A DNA stretch of 12,374 nucleotides from Clostridia bacterium (lineage in GTDB: Bacteria; Bacillota; Clostridia; TANB77; UBA1234): contig CAADXZ010000083.1 in the NCBI GenBank assembly GCA_900753135.1, positions 1-12,374 of the forward strand, read 5' to 3'. A program made the translations under genes and the position numbers. The first letter of the stretch is position 1, and every line of letters begins with the position of its first letter. This document shows positions 1-5,246 of this stretch, piece by piece. The notes under the pieces were generated by a model. The model had not been told where the DNA came from, ran no database searches, and saw nothing but the letters and a program-made list of their open reading frames with translations.

Positions 1-34
1 ATATTATATTATAAATAAGTATGATAGGGAAAGT

Positions 35-1114
35 ATGAATAGAGTTTCTATTAAAGGTCCTGAAATTACTCACATATTTCCTACAAATATTGCACTAAAT
101 AAAATTAATTTGGAGGGAAACGGAAAATTAGGAATAAGTACGAAGCCTTTTATAGAAACAACTACAGAAAAAGAAATTTTTAAAATAAATGATAAAGAAC
201 TTTCGATATACTTTGGTATTTCAATATCAAGTAGTTATAAAACTGGTGAAGCACCACTCACTTTAAATTCAACAATGTTTATTGATTTTGAATCAACTGA
301 TGATTATGAATTTATTGTAAATATTATAGAGACAGCTAAAAAATTTATACAATATTTGTGCTATAGAAGAAATATTGTATTTTCTAGTATAGAAATAGCT
401 TCGCCAGCATCAGAAGGTTTACACGAGGTTTTTGCAAATATGTATAAAGTAGAAGAAAAAAGCATTATAGAAAATTATCCAATTGATAAAGGAAGATTTA
501 TAAAATATGATTATGTAAAAGGTAATATTGGAAAAATCATAAATGATATTGTATTAAAGAATATTTATCTAGAACATATTCCAGATACTTATGAATCAGG
601 GCGAAGAATTAATTCGGGTAAATATGTTATGATTACTGCTGGTTTTGAATGGGAATTTAATAGGAATTATCCTGAAGGTGTTAAGAAAAGTGATACAAGA
701 AAAAAAGCCGAAGAAAATGTGACTAACATTATAGAAGAGTTAATTAGTAAAAATTCAGGAAGATCAAAGGAAATTTTGAAATTTTTAAAAAAATTAATTA
801 AATCAGATAGTTTGGAATCAAAAATAATTACATATGGTAGGGATTATAATGAAATTTCAGATATTTTTGGTATTCGCTTATATAGCATAAATAATGAAAA
901 ATTGAATTATAGAGATATGGGGAAGAGGTTGTCAGATCAAAGAAATCATTTTGCCCATGGAGATATAGATAAAGAATTCATCGGTTTATCATTGCTAGAT
1001 TTAGTGTATTTGGAATATGTAATATATATTATACAACTTAAATTTTATGAGGTTGATGATAATAATATAAAAAAAGCAGTAAATGATTTATTTGGGTGTA
1101 ATATTACTTTGTAA
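35..1114 (+). CDS. HEPN-domain protein, ApeA-like (possible RNase)
   Basis: Encodes 359 aa. The C-terminal part carries the sequence RNHFAH at residues 303-308, an RxxxxH motif typical of HEPN ribonuclease domains, lying in a helical stretch preceded by KRLSDQ and followed by a hydrophobic helix (about 315-338). The N-terminal 200 residues are beta-rich and resemble, by eye, the N-terminal domain that accompanies HEPN in ApeA-type anti-phage proteins. If the family call is right, it would cleave RNA in the cytoplasm, perhaps when triggered by infection; this is inferred, not shown. AGGG at 26-29 lies five bases before the ATG and supports this start, but the reading frame stays open to base 2 of the window, so a longer N-terminus upstream cannot be excluded. 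The next gene starts 17 bases after the stop, so co-transcription with the ASCH gene is likely. No signal peptide is seen. Confidence 0.6.
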   Translation: MNRVSIKGPEITHIFPTNIALNKINLEGNGKLGISTKPFIETTTEKEIFKINDKELSIYFGISISSSYKTGEAPLTLNSTMFIDFESTDDYEFIVNIIETAKKFIQYLCYRRNIVFSSIEIASPASEGLHEVFANMYKVEEKSIIENYPIDKGRFIKYDYVKGNIGKIINDIVLKNIYLEHIPDTYESGRRINSGKYVMITAGFEWEFNRNYPEGVKKSDTRKKAEENVTNIIEELISKNSGRSKEILKFLKKLIKSDSLESKIITYGRDYNEISDIFGIRLYSINNEKLNYRDMGKRLSDQRNHFAHGDIDKEFIGLSLLDLVYLEYVIYIIQLKFYEVDDNNIKKAVNDLFGCNITL

Positions 1115-1131
1115 AAAAGGAGTAATGTATC

Positions 1132-1515
1132 ATGAAAGTTTTAACAATTAGACAGCCATGGGCTACTTTGATAATGCAAGGGGATAAAAGATTTGAATTT
1201 AGAAGTTGGCGAACGAAGTATAGAGGCGAATTGCTAATACATGCTGGAAAGGGTATTGATAAGGAAGCGGTTAAGAGATTAGAAAAGTATCTCCCAAAAG
1301 ATTTGCCACTTGGAAAGATATTGGGAAAAGTAAAGTTAGTGGATTGCATAAGAATGTCGCCAGAGTTTAAAGAAGAATTGTTGAAGGAAAATAGTGATAT
1401 TTATACTAAAAGTTCTTTCAACGAAAATTTCGGTTGGCAATTAGAAAATGTACAAGTTTTTGATGTGCCAATAGATGCAGTAGGGCATTTGAGTTTGTGG
1501 GAATATGATGTTTAA
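1132..1515 (+). CDS. ASCH domain protein (PUA-like fold)
   Basis: A 127-aa protein that is essentially one ASCH domain. It opens with MKVLTIRQPWATLI, then G-x-K-x-x-E-x-R-S-W at residues 17-26, then YRGELLIHAGK, and ends with a GHLSLWEY segment; these are the usual ASCH landmarks. ASCH proteins share the PUA fold and are thought to bind RNA; one characterised branch (YqfB) hydrolyses N4-acetylcytidine. This protein is somewhat longer than YqfB, and its substrate cannot be told from sequence. The start is fixed by AAAGGAG at 1117-1123, eight bases before the ATG. It lies 17 bases downstream of the HEPN gene and 47 bases upstream of the nucleotidyltransferase-GNAT gene, in the same direction, suggesting one transcript with an RNA-related or defence theme. 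The domain call is firm; the role is open. Confidence 0.8.
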   Translation: MKVLTIRQPWATLIMQGDKRFEFRSWRTKYRGELLIHAGKGIDKEAVKRLEKYLPKDLPLGKILGKVKLVDCIRMSPEFKEELLKENSDIYTKSSFNENFGWQLENVQVFDVPIDAVGHLSLWEYDV

Positions 1516-1562
1516 AAATATTATTCTAAATATGTAGTGTAATTGATGAAATGTGGAGTACT

Positions 1563-2417
1563 ATGGACAAGCATTCTTTTGTTGAAAAGTTGAAATTACT
1601 TAATTTGCCGAGGGGTGAATATTATATTCTTTTTAGTGGAAGTCTTCTTTTGTACGGACTTAGAGAACAGGTTGGAGATATTGATTTGTGCGTTTCACAA
1701 AAATTATTTGATGGTTTTCTTAAAGATAAATATCTCATTAATGAACAAGATAAAAATGAGTGTGGTTTTTATAAATTGTCTGATGATATAGAGTTTATTG
1801 TAAATGATGGTAAGGATCCCAATTATAAATTTGAATATGATATTGTTGATGGTTACCCTGTTCAAAAACTTGGAATAATTTTAAGAGATAAAAAGAAAAG
1901 AAATTTGCCAAAAGATCAAAGGGATATTGAAAACATAAATAGATTTTTACTTAATAATTTTATGGTATGTGATATTAAAGATCGTCAAGAATTTATTGAA
2001 GAGGTTGCAATTCTTACTCAAAATGAATGGGGAGATAAGTCACTAACATCTGAGGAGTTTGATTTTAAAGTTAAAAGTAAAATTGAAAAGATTAAATCTA
2101 ATTTACATGAAAGTAATTATTGCAAATTGTTGCTACTATTTAGAAATGAGCTTGTTGGGTTTATATCTATTTTTCCACATGATTGCGATGAAAAGCCTGA
2201 CCTAACGCCATGGTATGCCACTATGTTTGTAAAAGTTGAATATAGAGGAATGGGGTATTCTAAAATTTTAAATGATGCTATTTTGAAAGAGGCTAAAAAG
2301 AGAGGAATCAGCAGATTGTATTTAAAAACGGATTTGAATAATTATTACGAAAAATTTGGTGCAAGGTATATTGAAGATTTGAATGATAGAGAAAAATTAT
2401 TTTATTTTGATATATAA
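1563..2417 (+). CDS. Nucleotidyltransferase-like domain fused to GNAT acetyltransferase
   Basis: A 284-aa protein with two domains. Residues about 18-130 look like a minimal nucleotidyltransferase: G26-S27 in FSGSLLLYGLR, then the metal-binding D39-x-D41 pair in GDIDLCV, with a possible third acidic residue at E77 (DDIEFIV) and a conserved-looking RNLPKDQRDI stretch near 113-122. Residues about 140-284 are a GNAT N-acetyltransferase: TPWYATMFVKVEYRGMGYSKIL (215-236 region) is the acetyl-CoA-binding motif A, and NNYYEKFGARYIE (259-271) is the C-terminal part. The start at 1563 is preferred because GGAG at 1555-1558 sits four bases upstream; an ATG at 1551 lacks a ribosome site. Fusion of these two activities suggests a group-transfer enzyme acting on a small molecule, an antibiotic or RNA, but the substrate is unknown. 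It closes the three-gene plus-strand cluster. Confidence 0.72.
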   Translation: MDKHSFVEKLKLLNLPRGEYYILFSGSLLLYGLREQVGDIDLCVSQKLFDGFLKDKYLINEQDKNECGFYKLSDDIEFIVNDGKDPNYKFEYDIVDGYPVQKLGIILRDKKKRNLPKDQRDIENINRFLLNNFMVCDIKDRQEFIEEVAILTQNEWGDKSLTSEEFDFKVKSKIEKIKSNLHESNYCKLLLLFRNELVGFISIFPHDCDEKPDLTPWYATMFVKVEYRGMGYSKILNDAILKEAKKRGISRLYLKTDLNNYYEKFGARYIEDLNDREKLFYFDI

Positions 2418-2521
2418 GATTTTTTAGACATTGAAAAAATTATCAATAGCTTTGTTTTAAGCAGGTTATTGTAATTTTCTGGTCAATTAATTTGTAGTAG
2501 TATGGAGATGCTAAAGAGTCA

Positions 2522-2667
2522 TGTTATCTTTTTGTTTCAGATACAAGATAACACTAGTAAAACCGGTATGACGTTAGTATCATTGTCATAAAGATTCACA
2601 TTCTAATCTCTTGTTTAGATAAATATCAGAATATGTGGATATTTACCTGCCGGTTTTCTTTCTCTTT
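2522..2667 (+). ncRNA. Candidate structured RNA: hairpin plus four-way junction
   Basis: A 9-bp stem (TGTTATCTT 2522-2530 with AAGATAACA 2545-2553) is followed by a closing helix AAAACCGG (2559-2566) with CCGGTTTT (2650-2657). Inside the closing helix are three further perfect stems in order: TATGAC/GTCATA (2567-2572/2585-2590), AGATT/AATCT (2592-2596/2605-2609) and TAAATATC/GATATTTA (2620-2627/2638-2645). The 3' strand of the closing helix runs into a pyrimidine tail (TTTTCTTTCTCTTT), so the structure could end in a terminator. Pairings are seen directly; function, strand and expression are inferred. It is not a tRNA: arm sizes are wrong and there is no TTCGA loop. I could not match it to SAM-I, purine, c-di-GMP or other riboswitch consensus sequences that I know. 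Confidence 0.4.
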
Positions 2668-2743
2668 AGTGCCTTTTAAATAACTATTTGAAAATTATAT
2701 ACACATAAATATTTGTAAGTAAATTGTAACAAATAAAATATAA

Positions 2744-2760
2744 AGAGATTTTTAATCTCT
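2744..2760. repeat. Perfect 7-bp hairpin
   Basis: AGAGATT and AATCTCT flank a three-base TTT loop. No T-run follows on either strand, so it is not a standard terminator. About 40 bases further on, GTGTA-atgc-TACAC forms another small hairpin. Role unknown. Confidence 0.4.
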
Positions 2761-2895
2761 AGAATTATAAAATAGGGTAACGTGAAAGCTGTAAGTGTAA
2801 TGCTACACGCTAAATATAGTTATTTTAAAAGGCTAGTGGGCTTAAAACTTTGTATTTAATTTAACTTGTAAAATAACTTAACAAGACCCAATTGT

Positions 2896-3402
2896 TTATA
2901 TGTTAATGTCAAATTCAATGCTGTTTAATTTTGAAATCTCAAAGTCTGTGCTACGAATTCTTTCGTCAAGATTTTGAATTTGAGATTTGACTTCTTCTTG
3001 ATTATAGTTTATTTCTTGAATTTGGAAATAAGAATTGTTTACCTCTGTTACCCTTTGTTTGATGTTACGATAATTTAATAAAAGTTGCAAGTTGTCTTTC
3101 AATTTTCTTAAGTTACTATTTTCAACTATAGCTGCTTGAATTGTTCTGCCGTCACTAAGTTCGAAACTGTTATTTTTTTCATATAATATACTTTTTAATT
3201 GAGTTATTTCTTTAGACAATTTTTGTACTTCGCCTAGTTCTTCTTGAAAATCATTTTTATTATCTTCAATTATATTAGTAGTGCCATTTAATTCTTGAAT
3301 TGAAGTGTTAAAAACATGTCTTTTTAATGCCATAAATAAAGCTGCATATTGTTTCTCTTTTTCATCGATTAGGCACATTAAACTTGATAAATTTATTTTC
3401 AT
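2896..3402 (-). CDS. DIP1984/septicolysin-like coiled-coil protein
   Basis: A 168-aa, charged, mostly helical protein with heptad-like stretches (about 50-75 and 130-160), no signal peptide and no membrane segment. The middle part DGRTIQAAI...LR...L..LL (about 103-126) and the end, with an SYFQIQEINYNQEEVKSQI stretch followed by a helix ending in KLNSIEFDI, resemble by eye the DIP1984 family, which includes proteins annotated septicolysin; in that family the DG..L..AL, S.I....V and Q..N landmarks recur. The biochemical role of the family is not established, and the toxin-like name should not be over-read. The start is strongly supported: AAGGAGG lies about eight bases upstream of the ATG on the minus strand. 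The gene has a long, structured leader with its own promoter (3662-3691). It may equally be an unrelated coiled-coil protein. Confidence 0.55.
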   Translation of the reverse strand: MKINLSSLMCLIDEKEKQYAALFMALKRHVFNTSIQELNGTTNIIEDNKNDFQEELGEVQKLSKEITQLKSILYEKNNSFELSDGRTIQAAIVENSNLRKLKDNLQLLLNYRNIKQRVTEVNNSYFQIQEINYNQEEVKSQIQNLDERIRSTDFEISKLNSIEFDINI

Positions 3403-3478
3403 TTTTATCTCCTCCTTAATTTAGATAAATTATATAACTAATTTAAAATAAATGGTCGCATTAAAAGCGAAAAAAACA

Positions 3479-3499
3479 TAATGCTACAAAATAGCATTA
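3479..3499 (-). terminator. Terminator-like hairpin in the leader of the DIP1984-like gene
   Basis: TAATGCTA and TAGCATTA form an 8-bp stem around a 5-base loop; read on the minus strand it is followed two bases later by seven T (3470-3476). The stem is AU-rich, so strength is uncertain. It lies between the promoter and the start codon of the minus-strand gene, the position expected of an attenuator. Confidence 0.5.
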
Positions 3500-3509
3500 C
3501 AGTATGTAT

Positions 3510-3552
3510 ATAAATAATCGTTTATGATATTTAAATCATAAATGTTATTTAT
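3510..3552 (-). promoter_or_regulatory. Two-part stem-loop overlapping the end of the leader ORF
   Basis: Outer stem: 3510-3517 pairs perfectly with 3545-3552. Inner stem: 3521-3528 pairs perfectly with 3535-3542 around a 6-base loop. In minus-strand RNA, the AAT AAA TAA end of the possible leader ORF falls inside the outer stem, so ribosomes there would open it. Confidence 0.4.
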
Positions 3553-3631
3553 TCATAAGAACACCTCCATTTTTATATCTAAATTGACAGTTTAGATTTG
3601 ATTGAGGCTTATAGCCTAACAGCATAGACAT
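3545..3631 (-). CDS. Possible leader peptide ORF (28 aa)
   Basis: An open frame of 28 codons lies in the leader of the DIP1984-like gene, starting with ATG TCT ATG CTG and ending ATG AAT AAA TAA. Its own upstream ribosome site is weak (AAAG). In contrast, the in-frame internal ATG that encodes only MNK has a perfect GGAGG seven bases upstream (plus-strand CCTCC at 3564-3568). So either the 28-aa frame or a three-residue mini-ORF may be translated. The translated sequence matches no family I recognise. The main reason to list it is its position: between a good promoter and a terminator-like hairpin, as in ribosome-mediated attenuators. It may be chance. Confidence 0.25.
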   Translation of the reverse strand: MSMLLGYKPQSNLNCQFRYKNGGVLMNK

Positions 3632-3661
3632 TTGTTCTTTGAATGTTCAAATTGCAAGCAT

Positions 3662-3691
3662 AGTATAGCATACAAAAAGTAAAAAAATCAA
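3662..3691 (-). promoter_or_regulatory. Sigma-A-type promoter for the DIP1984-like gene
   Basis: On the minus strand, TTGATT (3691-3686) and TATACT (3667-3662) are separated by 18 bases. Predicted start near 3655, giving a leader of about 250 bases. The leader contains additional stems ATCTAAA/TTTAGAT (3577-3583/3591-3597) and AGGCT/AGCCT (3605-3609/3613-3617). Confidence 0.55.
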
Positions 3692-3728
3692 TATGTGTTT
3701 TAGCAAAAATCGGAGTGGTTTTTATTAA

Positions 3729-3758
3729 TGGACAGAAAATGTTAAAGTGTGATATTAT
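3729..3758 (+). promoter_or_regulatory. Promoter for the HAM1-family gene
   Basis: TGGACA (3729-3734), an 18-base spacer, and TATTAT (3753-3758) preceded by TG (extended -10). It is divergent from the minus-strand promoter at 3662-3691. A second TATAAT at 3789-3794 has no -35 partner at normal spacing. Confidence 0.45.
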
Positions 3759-3832
3759 CTTGGTATAAAGAAGATTTTGAAAACGAATTATAATTCATGT
3801 GCCAGAGATATGCAGAAAAGGAGGGCTTTTAT

Positions 3833-4387
3833 ATGAAAAGAATAACGTATGTTACTGGAAATTGGGCTAAACTAGATAGTGCTCGTCAAGTATTAGAACC
3901 ACTTGGATTTGAAATTGATAATGTAAAAATGGAAACAATAGAAATCCAAGCAGATGATGTTGAAGAGGTTGCAAAGTATTCTGCTAGATGGGCGAGCGAA
4001 AAATTAAAATGTGATGTTTTGAAAAATGATACAGGATTATTTGTTGAAGCATTAAATGGATTTCCTGGACCATACACGCATTATGCAGATGACACTATTG
4101 GAGAAGATGGATTGTTAAAGCTATTAAATGGTGTTGAAAATAGAAATGCATATTTTAAAGAAGTCTTAGCTTATTGTGAGTATGGAAGAGAACCAATTAC
4201 ATTTATAGGAATTACAAAAGGAAAAATCGCAAGAGAAAAGTCTGGTACATATGGTTGGACATGGGATTTCGTATTCATTCCAGATGGTGAAGATAAAACA
4301 CTAGCTTGCTATCCGGATGAAGAAAGGTGGAAATTCTGGAGTTTAGATTCTTACAAAAAACTCGCAGACTATTTGAAAAATAAATAG
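3833..4387 (+). CDS. RdgB/HAM1-family non-canonical NTP pyrophosphatase
   Basis: A 184-aa cytoplasmic protein of the HAM1/ITPase family, which hydrolyses dITP, ITP and XTP to the monophosphates and so keeps deaminated purines out of DNA and RNA. Seen directly: VTGNWAKL at residues 7-14 (the T-x-N-x-x-K nucleotide-binding motif), NDTGLFVEALNGFPGPYTHYA at 65-85 (the D-[ST]-G motif with likely catalytic D66), and GWTWDFVFIPDG at 141-152. The usual C-terminal SHR base-recognition triplet is replaced by SYK at 173-175, so nucleotide preference may differ from E. coli RdgB. The start is set by AAGGAGGG seven bases before the ATG; a longer frame from 3797 has no ribosome site. It appears to be transcribed alone from the 3729 promoter. 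No clear terminator follows. Confidence 0.85.
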   Translation: MKRITYVTGNWAKLDSARQVLEPLGFEIDNVKMETIEIQADDVEEVAKYSARWASEKLKCDVLKNDTGLFVEALNGFPGPYTHYADDTIGEDGLLKLLNGVENRNAYFKEVLAYCEYGREPITFIGITKGKIAREKSGTYGWTWDFVFIPDGEDKTLACYPDEERWKFWSLDSYKKLADYLKNK

Positions 4388-4432
4388 AAATTTGGGTGTT
4401 TTTGTAAAAGAAGAGTATGAATCACACTACAT

Positions 4433-4516
4433 ATATGGTATAATAGAATAAATTACTAAAAAACAAGGGATTTGGTTGACTTTTGTATAATTATTAATGT
4501 ACAAATTATACCATAT
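4433..4516. repeat. 12-bp perfect inverted repeat
   Basis: ATATGGTATAAT (4433-4444) is exactly complementary to ATTATACCATAT (4505-4516). Each arm contains an extended -10 element (TGGTATAAT) pointing inward. No strong -35 lies at normal spacing on either side. No target-site duplication is visible. Confidence 0.5.
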
Positions 4517-4608
4517 CAAAATCTAGTAATGAACTATAACCGCAAAGAAAAAGAACCAGAAAATTCTAATCCTTGTGAAGTTTTTTCTTATTTTGCATAT
4601 ACTGGTTA

Positions 4609-4637
4609 TTGACAGTATTATCAGATGATGGTATACT
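4609..4637 (+). promoter_or_regulatory. Consensus sigma-A promoter
   Basis: TTGACA (4609-4614), exactly 17 bases, TATACT (4632-4637). It is among the best promoter matches in the window, yet no plus-strand gene follows. Predicted start is about 4644, the base of the hairpin at 4645-4680. Confidence 0.65.
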
Positions 4638-4644
4638 GCAATTA

Positions 4645-4688
4645 GAAGTTGACTGCGGGGTTTTACCCGTACTTGACTTCTTTTTTTT
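4645..4688 (+). ncRNA. Candidate tiny hairpin RNA / terminator
   Basis: Bases 4645-4659 pair with 4666-4680 over 15 positions (GAAGT and CGGG ends are Watson-Crick, three G-U pairs and one C-C mismatch inside) around a 6-base loop, directly followed by eight T (4681-4688). As a terminator it is very good. Because the preceding promoter would start transcription within a base or so of the stem, the whole product would be a hairpin of about 45 nt. Whether it is a regulatory RNA, an insulator, or an abortive promoter is inference. Confidence 0.5.
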
Positions 4689-4716
4689 ATATATTTTTTC
4701 AAGATTATTGTTTTTT

Positions 4717-4756
4717 AAGTTATATCATACTGGAGTATGTTTAGAAATTATAACTT
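4717..4756. repeat. Nested palindrome
   Basis: AAGTTATA (4717-4724) pairs with TATAACTT (4749-4756) and encloses CATACT-GG-AGTATG (4726-4739), itself a near-complete palindrome. Could be an operator or RNA hairpin. Confidence 0.4.
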
Positions 4757-4817
4757 ATACGAGGCGTTTTCATCTTTTTTATTATTGTTTTACTTTTCAT
4801 TAACCAGTTTTCAAACA

Positions 4818-4849
4818 AAAAGACTTACAGTTTTATCTGCAAGTCTTTT
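4818..4849 (-). terminator. Terminator of the small minus-strand gene
   Basis: AAAAGACTT (4818-4826) pairs with AAGTCTTTT (4841-4849), extended after one mismatch by CAG/CTG, with a TTTTAT loop. On the minus strand the stem is followed by a T-rich tail (TTTTTGTTTG). It lies 12 bases past the stop of the 75-aa gene and could also stop plus-strand transcription. Confidence 0.75.
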
Positions 4850-4860
4850 GATATTATTGA

Positions 4861-5088
4861 TTATTTTGAATCGTCTTGAGTACTTTTTTCAATCTTTTCC
4901 TCTGTGAGGAATGAGAATGCGACAATGTTGACAAATGCGAAGCCTGTCTCACGTGAGATTTGCTTCCGAAGTTCAGCAACGTCTTCTATGGTTGTGATCT
5001 TTTTTTCCAAGGTACATATTCTGGCACTGAACATTGATTTGATACCAGTCATGTAGGATACGTAGTAGACATACCTCTTGCTAGCCAT
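4861..5088 (-). CDS. Small hypothetical protein (75 aa), possibly mobile-element cargo
   Basis: Encodes 75 aa: a short beta-type start (RYVYYVSYMTG), a TTIEDVAELRKQI helix, a second strand pair (FAFVNIVAFSFL) and a charged tail. No signal peptide or catalytic motif. The pattern YYVSY...S...I.T...I..IEDV..L...I resembles small uncharacterised proteins common in Firmicutes phages, plasmids and integrative elements, but I cannot name a family. Gene status is well supported: AAGGAGGG nine bases before ATG, a near-consensus promoter at 5147-5175, and a terminator at 4818-4849, so it is a single-gene unit. The coding sequence is richer in G+C than its surroundings (28 of 60 bases at 4921-4980), which hints at foreign origin. 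Confidence 0.65.
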   Translation of the reverse strand: MASKRYVYYVSYMTGIKSMFSARICTLEKKITTIEDVAELRKQISRETGFAFVNIVAFSFLTEEKIEKSTQDDSK

Positions 5089-5146
5089 GGAAAAGTTCCC
5101 TCCTTAATTGTGGTAGAGTTTTTGTATTGGACTAACCAACTCAATT

Positions 5147-5175
5147 ATTTTACTCTCATTCTTGGGATTTGTCAA
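5147..5175 (-). promoter_or_regulatory. Promoter of the 75-aa gene
   Basis: On the minus strand, TTGACA (5175-5170), 17 bases, TAAAAT (5152-5147). The short leader contains TTGG-TTAGT-CCAA, a small hairpin or operator-like palindrome, and GAGTT/AACTC around it, just before the AAGGAGGG site. Confidence 0.65.
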
Positions 5176-5246
5176 GTTAACTGGCGTCCTTAAGCTTAAT
5201 ATAGGCATTTTGCAAAATTTTATTTTATGTTTCACACTATTTCTTT

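Larger units (their letters stand above)
2418..2895. other. Gene-free interval with many hairpins
   Basis: About 480 bases without a credible coding region on either strand, between the nucleotidyltransferase-GNAT gene (+) and the 3' end of the DIP1984-like gene (-). It holds the four-way-junction candidate at 2522-2667, a perfect 7-bp hairpin with TTT loop at 2744-2760, and a GTGTA-atgc-TACAC hairpin near 2797-2810. No clear sigma-A promoter was found on the plus strand here. It could hold a small RNA or the remains of a palindromic mobile element. Confidence 0.5.
4388..4860. other. Gene-free block dense in inverted repeats
   Basis: About 470 bases without a convincing gene. It contains a 12-bp inverted repeat with inward-facing -10 boxes (4433-4516), a consensus promoter on a terminator hairpin (4609-4688), a nested hairpin (4717-4756), an 11/12 inverted repeat bounding 4601-4808, and the terminator of the next minus-strand gene (4818-4849). 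Frames of 27 and 64 codons here lack ribosome sites. Confidence 0.5.

Noticed and set aside
2559..2657. Possible tRNA (closed cloverleaf-like shape)
   Set aside because: Arm lengths, loop sizes and linkers do not fit, and there is no TTCGA-type T-loop or CCA-like end.
4529..4612. 27-codon plus-strand ORF (starts MNYNRKEKEPEN)
   Set aside because: No ribosome binding site and no recognisable family; it overlaps the -35 box of the promoter at 4609. Could be a remnant, but not supportable.
4609..4803. 64-codon plus-strand ORF over the hairpin RNA
   Set aside because: It begins inside the promoter, before the predicted transcription start, lacks a ribosome site, and runs through a terminator hairpin and T-runs.
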